Positions 16,073-25,429 of a stretch of DNA of 64,000 nucleotides are shown in pieces. The translations under genes were made by a program, and so were the position numbers. The DNA lies in NCBI GenBank assembly GCA_964291505.2, contig OZ220216.1, forward strand, positions 1,736,001 to 1,800,000, given 5' to 3'. Each line of letters starts with the position of its first letter. Positions within the stretch are counted from its first letter, which is position 1. The DNA is from Kistimonas sp964291505 (GTDB lineage Bacteria > Pseudomonadota > Gammaproteobacteria > Pseudomonadales > Endozoicomonadaceae). The notes under the pieces were generated by a model, which had not been told where the DNA came from, did not search any database, and was given only the letters and a program-made list of their open reading frames with translations.

Positions 16073-16876
16073 TTATTTATATTTTAAGACCTCAACCGTC
16101 ATTCCAGTCTTAATATTGCCTTGTCCGTGATGAATCAGGTTCTGCCCGAAGAAAATGCCATTGCTCTGCCGTCGGTATGATGCCAGCATGCGTAGCGGTT
16201 CACCGGTTTTGACCCCTTTCTCAGTATCGACTGTTGTCATGACACAACGGCTGCAGGGTTTCGCCACGCTAAATTCAATATGGCCAATACGGATCCTGTC
16301 CCACCGATCTTCTTCATGAGGATCGCACCCGCTCACAACAATGTTGGGGCGGAATCGACGCATTGGCACAGCCGCATCCAGTCGTTCATTCAGTGATTGA
16401 AGGGAAGCCTCTGAAATCAGCAGGAAGGAAAACCCATCCGCAAAGGAAACCTGATCACCGGTTGATGCGTATGTCCTATCCACCTGACGAAGAAAAGTAT
16501 CCGGCATCCAGACCAGGCGACATTCGATGCCTAAGAAATGACTGAACCACTCATCAGCCTCGCTACCGGCACTGGTGGCCTGACATTCATCCTTCCAGAC
16601 CTGCACCGATAACTGTGAAGTGTCACGGATAGACGGTGTCGTTATGGCAAGCGGTTCCATACCCTCTGCGGATATCACAATGCCCGAGTCCTGCTCCTCA
16701 ACCGCCACCAGAACCAGACGTGGATGCTGCCGCTGAGTAATGAACTTCCCGCTTTTGTCTACGACCATCCAGCGACGATCGCCACTGAATCCAAATGCAT
16801 CGACCAACCGCTCTGCCACCACATTCTGACGGCAGGATTTAATTGGATAGACCGCCAACTCTGACACAGTAATCAT
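16073..16876 (-). CDS. MOSC-domain protein (YcbX-like)
   Basis: A 267-aa protein with an N-terminal beta-barrel MOSC-N domain (about 1-115, VSELAVYPIKSCRQNVVAER) and a MOSC domain (about 120-265) containing FRPNIVVSGCDPHEEDRWDR and the conserved Cys of KPCSRCVMTTVDTEKG, as in molybdenum-cofactor-binding YcbX/mARC proteins, which reduce N-hydroxylated compounds. E. coli YcbX has an extra 2Fe-2S ferredoxin domain that is absent here, so the partner reductase must be separate. GAGGAAATAC precedes the ATG at 16876. The gene is divergent from the RND efflux genes; a link between the two is not evident. Confidence 0.88.
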   Translation of the reverse strand: MITVSELAVYPIKSCRQNVVAERLVDAFGFSGDRRWMVVDKSGKFITQRQHPRLVLVAVEEQDSGIVISAEGMEPLAITTPSIRDTSQLSVQVWKDECQATSAGSEADEWFSHFLGIECRLVWMPDTFLRQVDRTYASTGDQVSFADGFSFLLISEASLQSLNERLDAAVPMRRFRPNIVVSGCDPHEEDRWDRIRIGHIEFSVAKPCSRCVMTTVDTEKGVKTGEPLRMLASYRRQSNGIFFGQNLIHHGQGNIKTGMTVEVLKYK

Positions 16877-17062
16877 GTATTTCCTCTATCACTGACGCTG
16901 TTTTTCCGGCAGTGCGCCCTTTCCTGAGCATCAGGTCAACGTAACGTTTCCCCAATAAACCGGCTGCGGTATAGTTAGCCGCACTTTCCGCCGCCATCAT
17001 GCCGCGGCGTCTAAGAAAAAACAAAAACACATCAATAAAAACAGGGATTCAGGGGACTCAGA

Positions 17063-18157
17063 ATGCTTAAGCGATGGCTGCTCACCGGTGTAGTGCTGGC
17101 CCTTCTGTTTGGCGTACCTGCCGGCTTAAAGCTGTTTGAAAAGCACATGACGCAGCAATTCTTCGCGTCCTTTACCCCGCCGCCAGTGACTATTTCCGCC
17201 GAATCTGTCCGCCTTGAGACCTGGCAGCCCCGCCTTACCACTATTGGTAGCCTCACCGCCATACAAGGGGTTGAACTCAAGAGCGAAGTCAAAGGCATCG
17301 TCCGTGACGTAATTTTTCAGTCCGGTGAGCAGGTATCAGCCGGACAGCCGCTGTTGCAGCTGGATGATCAGACTGAACAGGCCAACCTGAAAAGCTACAA
17401 AGCCCGGCTGAAACTCGCACAGCTGACCTACGATCGCGATCGTGCCCTTATTGAGAAACGGGCCATCTCCCAGACCCAATTTGACCAAAGTGCCGCCACC
17501 CTGGACGAAGCCAGCGCCGCAGTCGCCCAGACGGAAGCCATGCTACGAAAGAAAAACATCACGGCCCCCTTCAGCGGCACCATTGGTATTCAACGGGCTG
17601 AACCGGGCGATTACCTGAGTGAAGGCGATAAGATCGCCACCCTTCAGGATTTATCCCGGCTTTACATCGATTTCAGCCTGCCAGAGCAAGCTGTGCCCAA
17701 CCTGTTCAAAGGACAAGCCATTCGCTTTCAGGTACCCGCCCATGGTAATCAGTGGTTTACGGGAGCCGTAGATGCCATTAATGCCAAGGTCAATAGTGAC
17801 ACCCGATACATTGATATCCGAGGTGTCGTCAATAATGGCGAGACCCAACTGCTCCCTGGCATGTTTGCGGATATCGAAATCATCCTGTCTGAACAGGTTC
17901 CCGTCGTGACCGTGCCGGAAACCGCTGTGACCTATACGCTCTATGGTGATTCCGTCTATGTCATTCAGGGCAAGGAGGACGAGAAAGACGCCGAAACCTT
18001 AACCGTCAAACGCACCTTTGTCCGCACCGGTGAGCGCCAGCAGGGCCGCGTAGCTATCACAGAGGGGCTGGATGGTTCAGAGCAGGTCGTTACGTCTGGT
18101 CAGTTGAAGCTGGATAACGGCGCCCGTGTTGTCATCAACAACAGTGTTCAGCTCTGA
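17063..18157 (+). CDS. RND efflux periplasmic adaptor (membrane fusion protein)
   Basis: A 364-aa adaptor that links the inner-membrane RND pump to an outer-membrane channel. An N-terminal membrane anchor (MLKRWLLTGVVLALLFGVPA) has no lipobox, so it is anchored by this helix. The order is beta-barrel/lipoyl half (GSLTAIQGVELKSEVKGIVR), alpha-hairpin (about 112-165, coiled: ARLKLAQLTYDRDRALIEKR), second lipoyl half (NITAPFSGTIGIQRAEPGDY), and membrane-proximal domain with VPETAVTYTLYGDSVYVIQG. AGGGG is 7 nt before the ATG. The pump gene follows after 10 bp. No outer-membrane factor is encoded nearby, so a TolC-like protein elsewhere is expected. Confidence 0.93.
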   Translation: MLKRWLLTGVVLALLFGVPAGLKLFEKHMTQQFFASFTPPPVTISAESVRLETWQPRLTTIGSLTAIQGVELKSEVKGIVRDVIFQSGEQVSAGQPLLQLDDQTEQANLKSYKARLKLAQLTYDRDRALIEKRAISQTQFDQSAATLDEASAAVAQTEAMLRKKNITAPFSGTIGIQRAEPGDYLSEGDKIATLQDLSRLYIDFSLPEQAVPNLFKGQAIRFQVPAHGNQWFTGAVDAINAKVNSDTRYIDIRGVVNNGETQLLPGMFADIEIILSEQVPVVTVPETAVTYTLYGDSVYVIQGKEDEKDAETLTVKRTFVRTGERQQGRVAITEGLDGSEQVVTSGQLKLDNGARVVINNSVQL

Positions 18158-18167
18158 GGGTGACCGG

Positions 18168-21100
18168 ATGTCTATCGCAACGAAACCGTCATTTACCGAT
18201 ATTTTCATCCAGCGACCGGTGCTTGCCACCGTGGTCAGTCTGTTGATTCTCCTTTTAGGCTTGCAGGCCTTCCAGAAGCTGCCGGTTCGGGAGTATCCGG
18301 CCATGGAAGATGCCGTGATCACGGTCACAACCATCTATCCCGGCGCCAGCGCCAAGCTGATGCAGGGTTTTGTTACCACCCCGGTTCAGCAGGCCATGGC
18401 GGGTGCCGAGGGCATAGATTACCTGACCTCGAGCAGCAGCCAGAACACATCAACGGTCACCGCCTACCTTCAACTTGGATACAATGCTGACCGCGCCCTT
18501 ACGGAGATCATGGCCAAGGTCAACGAAGTCAGGAACCAGCTGCCGAGTGAAGCCGAAGACCCGATCATCACCAAGGGAGACAACAAAGGCTCCGCCCTGC
18601 TCTATATGAGCTTTTACAGTGATGCGATGAGCAACGAGCAGGTCACGGATTACCTAACCCGTGTTGTGCAACCACGGCTCGCAACCCTGGAAGGCGTTGG
18701 CAGTGCTGAGATTCTGGGCCAGAAAACCTTTGCCATGCGAGTCTGGCTGGATCCAGTACGTATGGCGGCACTCGGTGTCACCGCCGCAGATATTAACCAG
18801 GCCATTCTCGACAATAACTTTCAGTCAGCAGCCGGTGAAACCAAAAGCCTTCTGACGGTCACCAGCGTCAATGCCCAGACTGACCTGAGTACCGAAGCCG
18901 CCTTCCGGCAAATCATTGTCCGAAATGATGGGGATACGTTGGTCAGGATTCAGGATGTTGCCAACATTGAATTAACTGCCGAGAACTTCGACAGTTACGT
19001 CGCCTTCAACGGCATCCAGTCGGTTTATATCGGGATTTCGGCCACACCTTCCGCCAATCCGCTGGATGTAATCGAACGGGTCAGAGAGACACTACCCGGC
19101 ATACAGGCCCAGCTGCCCGACGTTCTCAGTGCCGATATCGTTTATGACGCCACGGAGTTCATCCAGTCATCCATTGATGAAGTGGTCAAAACCCTGCTGG
19201 AAGCGACGCTCATCGTTATTCTGGTGGTTTTCCTGTTCCTGGGTTCATTTCGCATTGTCGTGATTCCCGTGGTCGCCATCCCGCTGTCCATGGTCGGCGT
19301 ACTGTTCCTCATGCACCTGATGGGCTATTCCATCAACTTGCTGACGCTGCTCGCCATGGTACTGGCGATCGGGCTGGTCGTTGATGACGCCATTGTGGTG
19401 GTTGAAAACATCCATCGGCATATTGAGGAAGGCAAATCACCGTTTAATGCGGCGCTGGCGGGTGCCCGTGAGATCGCCCTCCCGGTGATTTCCATGACCA
19501 TCACCCTGGCTGCTGTCTATGCTCCCATCGGCTTTATGACAGGTTTGACCGGAAGTCTGTTCAGGGAGTTCGCCTTCACGCTGGCGGGCGCTGTGGTGAT
19601 CTCCGGCATTATTGCCCTGACGCTCTCGCCGATGATGTGTTCCCTGTTATTGCAGCCGGCAGGCAACGATAGTCGCTTTGTCCAGTGGCTGGATCATCGT
19701 TTCGACCAGCTCAAAAACGCCTATCAGGCCGCCATACGCAGGGGGTTGTCTTACCGTGGCCCCACCCTGCTCTTTGCGGCGGTCGTTTTCTGCGCGATTC
19801 CGGTGATGTTTATGGAAACCCGCAGCGAGCTGGCGCCCAATGAAGACATGGGCATTATCTTTATCATGTCCAAATCCCCCCAGTACGCCAATATTGATTA
19901 TCTCAATCGGTATACCGATACCTACGAAGCCATTTACCGACAATTCCCGGAATACGAAAGCTCCTTCCTGGTCAATGGGGATGGTGGGCCCAACATGTCG
20001 TTCAGCGGTATGCTGCTAAAGCCCTGGCATGAACGGGAACGTAGCCAGTTCGCCATACAGAAGGAGTTGCAGAACCAACATCTCAGCCAGGTGGCCGGCC
20101 TGGAGGTCTTCTCCTTCAACATGCCTTCCCTGCCTGGCGCCGGTGGCGGTTTGCCGGTACAACTGGTGGTCAATACCACCAGTGACTACGAAACCCTGTT
20201 CCGGGTATCCGAGGAACTGACCAAAGCGGCGCAGCAATCCGGACTGTTCATGTTTATCAGCAACGAACTCCGCTTCAACAAACCCGAAACCCAGCTAATG
20301 GTTGACCGTAACAAGGCCGCCAGCCTCGACATCAGCATGCGGGATATCGGCACCACGCTGTCAACGATGCTGGGCAACGGCAACCTGAACCGCTTCAGTA
20401 TCGAAGGACGCAGCTATAAAGTGATTCCCCAGGCGCCGCGGGAGTTTCGGCTTAACCAGGAATGGCTTGGCCGCTACTACGTCCGTGCTGAATCCGGTGA
20501 TATGGTGCCATTATCCGCCATAGTAACCGTCAGCACGGAAACCCAGCCAAACCGGCTGACGCAATTCCAGCAGCTTAACTCGACCAAACTCCAGGGGATG
20601 TTGACACCCGGTGTCAGCCTCGGCGAAGCCCTCGCCTTCCTGCAGGAGAAAGCCGCTGAAATTAACCCCGAAGGCTTTGGGATTGATTACGAGGGCAACT
20701 CCCGTCAATACATCAACGAGGGACAGGCACTCATGGTGACCTTCACGATCTCATTACTGGTGATTTTCCTGGTGCTGGCGGCGCAGTTTGAAAGCTTCAG
20801 GGATCCACTGGTCGTGATGGTCACGGTTCCCATGTCCATTTGTGGCGCCTTAATCCCGTTAATGCTGGGCAGTATGTTTGAGCATGGCCTTGGCATCAGT
20901 GTCACCATGAACATCTACACCCAGATTGGTCTTGTAACGCTGATTGGTCTGATCACCAAGCACGGTATTCTTATCGTAGAATTTGCCAATCAACTGCGAC
21001 GTGAGCAGGGTCTGGACATCCGCAAAGCCGTTGAAGAAGCGGCGGCACTGCGTTTGCGGCCGGTACTGATGACTACCGGAGCCACAGTGCTGGGTATTGT

Positions 21101-21266
21101 ACCGCTTCTGCTGGCCTCGGGTGCCGGCGCCGTCAGCCGGTTCAATATCGGTGTGGTAATTGCCAGCGGCATGATGATCGGAACGCTGTTTACCCTGTTT
21201 GTGGTGCCCGTTATCTATACCCTGTTGGCCAGCAAAACGGTCCATAGCACGAAGCCTGCGACTTAA
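18168..21266 (+). CDS. RND (HAE1-type) multidrug efflux pump, inner-membrane subunit
   Basis: A 1032-aa proton-driven exporter of the AcrB/MexB superfamily. The ATG at 18168 has GAGG 8 nt upstream; a GTG at 18126 in the end of the adaptor gene is rejected. It shows TM1 (PVLATVVSLLILLLGLQAFQ), the porter-domain landmark REYPAMEDAVITVTTIYPGA, the TM4 proton-relay motif GLVVDDAIVVVENIHRHIEE with its adjacent Asp pair, the TM6 region SLFREFAFTLAGAVVISGII, the second porter half, and the conserved GLITKHGILIVEFANQLRRE and RLRPVLMTTGATVLGIVPLL near the end. The substrate cannot be told from sequence. A strong terminator follows, so the adaptor and pump form a two-gene operon. Confidence 0.95.
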   Translation: MSIATKPSFTDIFIQRPVLATVVSLLILLLGLQAFQKLPVREYPAMEDAVITVTTIYPGASAKLMQGFVTTPVQQAMAGAEGIDYLTSSSSQNTSTVTAYLQLGYNADRALTEIMAKVNEVRNQLPSEAEDPIITKGDNKGSALLYMSFYSDAMSNEQVTDYLTRVVQPRLATLEGVGSAEILGQKTFAMRVWLDPVRMAALGVTAADINQAILDNNFQSAAGETKSLLTVTSVNAQTDLSTEAAFRQIIVRNDGDTLVRIQDVANIELTAENFDSYVAFNGIQSVYIGISATPSANPLDVIERVRETLPGIQAQLPDVLSADIVYDATEFIQSSIDEVVKTLLEATLIVILVVFLFLGSFRIVVIPVVAIPLSMVGVLFLMHLMGYSINLLTLLAMVLAIGLVVDDAIVVVENIHRHIEEGKSPFNAALAGAREIALPVISMTITLAAVYAPIGFMTGLTGSLFREFAFTLAGAVVISGIIALTLSPMMCSLLLQPAGNDSRFVQWLDHRFDQLKNAYQAAIRRGLSYRGPTLLFAAVVFCAIPVMFMETRSELAPNEDMGIIFIMSKSPQYANIDYLNRYTDTYEAIYRQFPEYESSFLVNGDGGPNMSFSGMLLKPWHERERSQFAIQKELQNQHLSQVAGLEVFSFNMPSLPGAGGGLPVQLVVNTTSDYETLFRVSEELTKAAQQSGLFMFISNELRFNKPETQLMVDRNKAASLDISMRDIGTTLSTMLGNGNLNRFSIEGRSYKVIPQAPREFRLNQEWLGRYYVRAESGDMVPLSAIVTVSTETQPNRLTQFQQLNSTKLQGMLTPGVSLGEALAFLQEKAAEINPEGFGIDYEGNSRQYINEGQALMVTFTISLLVIFLVLAAQFESFRDPLVVMVTVPMSICGALIPLMLGSMFEHGLGISVTMNIYTQIGLVTLIGLITKHGILIVEFANQLRREQGLDIRKAVEEAAALRLRPVLMTTGATVLGIVPLLLASGAGAVSRFNIGVVIASGMMIGTLFTLFVVPVIYTLLASKTVHSTKPAT

Positions 21267-21286
21267 AACCGCTGAAACCCTGCAAG

Positions 21287-21326
21287 AAAAAAGGCTACCG
21301 GAATCAGCAACCGGTAGCCTTTTTTA
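21287..21326. terminator. Bidirectional terminator between the RND pump and fieF
   Basis: Perfect 9-bp stem GGCTACCGG/CCGGTAGCC (21293-21301, 21311-21319) flanked by A-run and T-run, between convergent genes. Confidence 0.92.
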
Positions 21327-21347
21327 TAGAGAAAATCATATGGCGTT

Positions 21348-22223
21348 CTAATTGGGATCCAGATGAAAGGTCACATCCGCATCAGGCATCCACGCCAGAA
21401 TTGCCTGCTTAACCTTGCCGCCGATATCATGGGCCTGCCGGACGGAAAGCTCACCCTGGACATCCAGATGAAATTGGATGATAGGTAACGCACCGGAAAT
21501 ACGGGTTCTCAGATTATGCACCCCCTGAACCCCCTCAACGCTGAGAATGGTCTTTTCGATGCGTTCCAATTCCTCTTCTGGCAGTGCCCGATCCATCAGC
21601 ATCTGGATCGATTCCCACGCCACTTTACGGACACTGTTGAGCATATACACTGCAATCAGAATACCGAAAATTGCATCCGCTTCACGATAACCTGCCGCAG
21701 CCAGGGCCAGCGCCAGAATGACGCTGAGATTGGTAATCAAGTCCATGCGGTAATGCATTTCGTCGGCCTTGATCGCAATCGAACCGGTCTGACGGATCAC
21801 GTAGTTCTGGATCAGCAGCAATATCACAGTGCAGACGATCGAAAAGGCCATAACCATCATGGCCACCTGCTCATTGGCGATCTCCACGTCATTGGTGAGA
21901 TCGTTAATCGCATGCAAAATCAGGAAAATTGCCGAACCGGCAATGAAAGCCGACTGTGCCAGCGCCGCCAGCTGCTCAGCCTTGCCATGGCCGAAATGAT
22001 GATCCTCATCAGCCGGCTTGAGCGCAATGTAGACCGCCACCATGTTGATGAGCGACGCAAAAGCGTCCAGCATAGAATCAATGACTGTCGCCATCATACT
22101 GACCGAGCCACTGACCCACCAAGCAAACAGCTTTGCAACAATCAGTATGACAGCCGTGACAACCGATGCCGTGGATGCCAACCTGAGCAACCGGGCATTA
22201 CGCTGGGCATTTGAGTTAACCAT
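21348..22223 (-). CDS. fieF: Cation diffusion facilitator, FieF/YiiP type
   Basis: A 291-aa inner-membrane divalent metal/proton antiporter (iron and zinc in E. coli). Six helices are expected over about residues 10-205. Metal site A is present in both helices: the DSMLDAFASLINM motif in TM2 and HYRMDLITNLSV in TM5 (Asp-xxx-Asp and His-xxx-Asp). The linker ADEDHHFGHGKAEQLAALAQ holds the HFGHGK signature. The C-terminal cytoplasmic domain (about 210-291) has GVQGVHNLRTRISGALPIIQ and HLDVQGELSVRQAHDIGGKV. The start is ATG at 22223. Transcription is convergent with the RND operon. Confidence 0.93.
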   Translation of the reverse strand: MVNSNAQRNARLLRLASTASVVTAVILIVAKLFAWWVSGSVSMMATVIDSMLDAFASLINMVAVYIALKPADEDHHFGHGKAEQLAALAQSAFIAGSAIFLILHAINDLTNDVEIANEQVAMMVMAFSIVCTVILLLIQNYVIRQTGSIAIKADEMHYRMDLITNLSVILALALAAAGYREADAIFGILIAVYMLNSVRKVAWESIQMLMDRALPEEELERIEKTILSVEGVQGVHNLRTRISGALPIIQFHLDVQGELSVRQAHDIGGKVKQAILAWMPDADVTFHLDPN

Positions 22224-22309
22224 ATCAAGTGATTTATCTAATTTGCTTTCAGAGTTCCTGCCTCTACAGTAACGGCTTTATCACAGGGAAACCAGATCAG
22301 AGTGGTTAG

Positions 22310-22336
22310 GCCTGATAAGCAAAGTCGTTATCAGGC
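22310..22336. repeat. 9-bp inverted repeat downstream of the PTS genes
   Basis: Arms GCCTGATAA (22310-22318) and TTATCAGGC (22328-22336), 9-nt loop, in the 238-bp gap between fieF and the EIIB-like gene. No T-run. Confidence 0.7.
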
Positions 22337-22403
22337 ATTACGCTGAAACAGCCAGAGAAATGATTTTATATCATAGAGTTAGCGAGCATTTTAGCGGCAC
22401 ATT

Positions 22404-22447
22404 GTCAGATGATTAAAAGAATTTTGCCCCCCTCTTAATCATCTGAC
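22404..22447. repeat. 13-bp inverted repeat downstream of the EIIB-like gene
   Basis: Perfect arms GTCAGATGATTAA (22404-22416) and TTAATCATCTGAC (22435-22447) around an 18-nt loop containing a C6 run. It begins 14 bp past the EIIB-like stop. On the minus strand no T-run follows, so it is a hairpin of uncertain function: 3' end protection, Rho-assisted termination, or terminal repeats of a lost element. Confidence 0.8.
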
Positions 22448-22461
22448 TTACCCTAAAGGCA

Positions 22462-22785
22462 TCAGGTCTGCAGACCTTTCGCAAGTTCGGCAGCCTGATC
22501 ACCAGCCAGCAGATGAACCACCCTGTCGCCAATCACCATATGCCCCAGTAATCCTGAAGCCTTGAGTTGTACTCGGTTTATATGCTCAGGATTCAGCACC
22601 TCGACACGAACACGGGTCATAGCGACCTGGACTGGACCGGTGATATTCCCCCTTCCGCCCAAGGCCTCGATACAGTCTTTGATCAGCTTTGCCGTTTTGT
22701 CATCATGATTTTCAGAGACACTGACAGCCTCTGCCGGAGCGGATGGACGATTAAAAGCCGTTTTAACTTTGTCAAAAAATCCCAT
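22462..22785 (-). CDS. Stand-alone EIIB-like PTS protein lacking the phosphocysteine
   Basis: A 107-aa soluble protein that aligns with the glucose/GlcNAc-type EIIB domain over about residues 30-107: KTAKLIKDCIEALGGRGNIT, then VAMTRVRVEVLNPEHINRVQ, then ASGLLGHMVIGDRVVHLLAG. In true EIIB domains the corresponding motif is ACITRLR, whose Cys is phosphorylated; here it reads VAMTRVR, with Ala55 at the Cys position. The only Cys (38) is elsewhere. It cannot act as a normal phosphocarrier, so a regulatory or scaffolding role is inferred. The gene starts 7 bp after the EIIA-HPr-EI stop and is the last in the nagE operon. The N-terminal 28 residues (GFFDKVKTAFNRPSAPAEAV) form a linker-like extension. 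Confidence 0.85.
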   Translation of the reverse strand: MGFFDKVKTAFNRPSAPAEAVSVSENHDDKTAKLIKDCIEALGGRGNITGPVQVAMTRVRVEVLNPEHINRVQLKASGLLGHMVIGDRVVHLLAGDQAAELAKGLQT

Positions 22786-22792
22786 TGGAATA

Positions 22793-25363
22793 CTACTTCC
22801 CTGTTGAATGAACCTGATTTTCCACCAATAGCCGAACCTCTGCCGCTGATTCCAGTGATAGAGACTGATGGGCCAGTTCCCGGCATTGCTTCATGGAGAG
22901 ACGTCTGATTGCGGCCTTGATATCAGCAATAGCCGGTACGCTGACAGACAGTTCATCTACCCCTAATCCCAGCAACAGTGGCACCGCCTGCTCATCACCC
23001 GCCAGTCCGCCACAAACGCCAACCCACTTGCCATGCCGATGGGCAGCTTCAGCGGTCATGGCAATCAGCTGCAGTACAGAAGGATCGAGCCCATCCGCCC
23101 GGGCGGCGAGACGGGGATGTCCACGGTCAATCGCCAGTGTGTACTGCGTAAGGTCGTTGGTCCCAATGGAAAAGAAATCCACCTCACGGGCAAACCGGTC
23201 TGCCAACAATGCGGCGGATGGCACCTCAACCATGATGCCGATGCTGACATCGCTGACACCCTGCTGAGCCTGTTCTTCTCTGACCAGTGTTTTAACCGCT
23301 CGGAACTCGGCCAATGAAGACACCATGGGCAACATGATTCTGAGCTGACAGTGTTTTGCTGCTGTCAGAATCGCACGCACCTGACGACGCAACATGTCCG
23401 GTCGGTTGATCCCGACACGGATACCCCGTTCGCCAAGGAAGGGATTGTCTTCTTTCGGGATCGGCAGGTACGGAAGGGGTTTATCACCGCCCACATCCAG
23501 TGTCCGGATAATTAGCGGCCTGTCTCGACCGAGAGTCTGTGCGATGGCCTGATAACATTCTGCCTGCTCAGCCTCATCGGGCTCGGTTACCCTGTTCAGA
23601 AACAGAAACTCGGAGCGTAGTAGACCAACGCCCTCGCCCCCTTCAGCCACGCTATCACGAGTTTCTTTCAGATTGCCTATATTGGCCAGCACCTCAACAT
23701 GTTCACCATCCAGGGTGATCGCTGATTTGTGTGCCTGCGCCCTGTTTTGCTCACGGCACTGATGTTCGTTAATGATCCGTGCACGACACGCATCCAAAGC
23801 GGATTGATCTGGATTGGCCTGCAGCCAGCCATCGGCAGCATCCAGTATCACCGGGGAACCATTTGCCAGAGTGCGTCCAGACTCCCCCAAACCCACGAGC
23901 ATCGGTAATGACAGACTGTTGGCCAAAATAGCCGCATGGGAGGTTGCACCTCCCTGCAGGGTGCAAAGCCCCTTAACCTTTCCCGGATCAAGCATCAGAA
24001 CATCGGCGGGGGCAAGATCATCAGCCAGTATGATGGCGTCATCCGGTATGCTTGTGGCGGGGTTCTGTATCCCAGAAAGCTGCAGAAGAATCCGAAAACC
24101 GCTGTCCTCAATATCTATTGCACGTCCAGCCAGCAGAGGATTATCCAGTGAGCGCAGTTGATTGACCTGAGCATCAACCGCCTCCTTCCAACTGAACGCG
24201 GCGGTTTTACCTGCCTGAATACCCTGCTTAGCCGTCTCCAGTACATCGGGGTCATCCAACAAGGCTGTTTGTGCGGCAAAGAGCTCACCCAGGCCTTCTT
24301 CACCCCGCGCGCCCATACGAGACTGCAGTGCCTGGAGCTCCTGACGAACTGCGTCTATCGCCATTGCGAGCAGACTGAGCTCATGATTTGAATCCGATGC
24401 ATATTCAGCAATATTAATATCGGGACGTGACAGCCAGTGCACGACGCCGGTGGCAAGTCCGTTCACTGCAACGATACCCGGGTAGCATCCCGGCACTAAT
24501 ACCTCTCCGACACCTATAAGCGGTTTCTCTTCAGCAACGACTGAGTCTTCAGCGCTTTGTGCAACAGATTCTCCCAGCCCATTGCGGATGGCCTGTATCA
24601 CAGTGTCAAGCGCCAACACCGCCTCTTGCCCTTGGGCCTTAACGGTAATTTCATCCCAAAGTCGAGTATTGAGACCCATGACAGACGCCACACTCAAGGC
24701 GTTCGCCTCGCAGCCATGGCAGCTCAGGGTGACGCTTGCGTTAAAGGGCTTAACTGTTTCAGCGAGAACCGCTGCCGGACGGGCATGTAATCCATTGGGA
24801 TTAGGCACGATCATCGTTGCCTGATGACTTTCCAAAGACTCATTGACAGGCGTCTCAGAGGCGGTCGATGCAGTGTGTCTGTCTAAAACCAGAGTCATTA
24901 CCGGTGTTATATCCTGCTCAACATGCTCTTCTGCAGCACAAGCCATACTTGCTACAGGCTGTGCCCCTGTCACCACCATGGCCGTCACCAGACTCCGTGC
25001 ATGACAGGCCAGATAATCTGGATCAAATTCAATCAATACCTGTCCCTGGCAGACCTGGTCGCCTTCCTTAACCCGAGGCTTGAACCCTTCGCCCTTGAGC
25101 ATCACGGTATCCAGCCCGATATGAATCAACAGCTCGACACCGGTTGGCGTCTGTAGTGTAACCGCATGACCAGAATCGGGTAACTGGATAACGACGCCCT
25201 CGCAAGGCGCAGTCAACGCATGGCACAGCGGGTCAATGGCAATACCATCGCCGAGCATTTTTTCTGAAAACACGGGATCAGGCACCCGTGTCACCGGCAT
25301 CAACCAGCCAGAAAGCGGCGCATACAACGTCAGGGAGTCGGATGGCTTTTGACGGATCGTCAT
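22793..25363 (-). CDS. nagF: Fused PTS phosphocarrier: EIIA(Glc-type)-HPr-enzyme I
   Basis: A single 856-aa protein that takes phosphate from PEP and delivers it to NagE. The start ATG at 25363 has GGAGG 9 nt upstream; an upstream start at 25405 lies beyond this site. Domain order: EIIA-Glc-like (about 10-145) with His66 (GHAVTL) and active His81 (LLIHIGLDTV); HPr (about 182-265) with active His193 (GLHARPAAVL) but an unusual regulatory-site region (LSVASVMGL); enzyme I (about 285-856) with active His476 (GGATSHAAILANSL), the PEP-binding LLRSEFLFLNR and FFSIGTNDLTQYTLAIDRG, and the catalytic Cys-Gly-Gly (GVCGGLAGDE). The same architecture is known from Pseudomonas NagF. The linkers are acidic. 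It lies between nagE and the EIIB-like gene. Confidence 0.95.
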   Translation of the reverse strand: MTIRQKPSDSLTLYAPLSGWLMPVTRVPDPVFSEKMLGDGIAIDPLCHALTAPCEGVVIQLPDSGHAVTLQTPTGVELLIHIGLDTVMLKGEGFKPRVKEGDQVCQGQVLIEFDPDYLACHARSLVTAMVVTGAQPVASMACAAEEHVEQDITPVMTLVLDRHTASTASETPVNESLESHQATMIVPNPNGLHARPAAVLAETVKPFNASVTLSCHGCEANALSVASVMGLNTRLWDEITVKAQGQEAVLALDTVIQAIRNGLGESVAQSAEDSVVAEEKPLIGVGEVLVPGCYPGIVAVNGLATGVVHWLSRPDINIAEYASDSNHELSLLAMAIDAVRQELQALQSRMGARGEEGLGELFAAQTALLDDPDVLETAKQGIQAGKTAAFSWKEAVDAQVNQLRSLDNPLLAGRAIDIEDSGFRILLQLSGIQNPATSIPDDAIILADDLAPADVLMLDPGKVKGLCTLQGGATSHAAILANSLSLPMLVGLGESGRTLANGSPVILDAADGWLQANPDQSALDACRARIINEHQCREQNRAQAHKSAITLDGEHVEVLANIGNLKETRDSVAEGGEGVGLLRSEFLFLNRVTEPDEAEQAECYQAIAQTLGRDRPLIIRTLDVGGDKPLPYLPIPKEDNPFLGERGIRVGINRPDMLRRQVRAILTAAKHCQLRIMLPMVSSLAEFRAVKTLVREEQAQQGVSDVSIGIMVEVPSAALLADRFAREVDFFSIGTNDLTQYTLAIDRGHPRLAARADGLDPSVLQLIAMTAEAAHRHGKWVGVCGGLAGDEQAVPLLLGLGVDELSVSVPAIADIKAAIRRLSMKQCRELAHQSLSLESAAEVRLLVENQVHSTGK

Positions 25364-25429
25364 AGGCAAGATCCTCCATGAACAGGCATATTTGTAAGGG
25401 TTCAATCAAAAACAGAGGGGAACGCGCTA

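Noticed and set aside
16839..17030. 63-codon minus-strand frame overlapping the start of the MOSC gene
   Set aside because: No ribosome site at its starts, 38-bp overlap with a well-supported gene, and it occupies the divergent promoter region. Not excluded, but unsupported.
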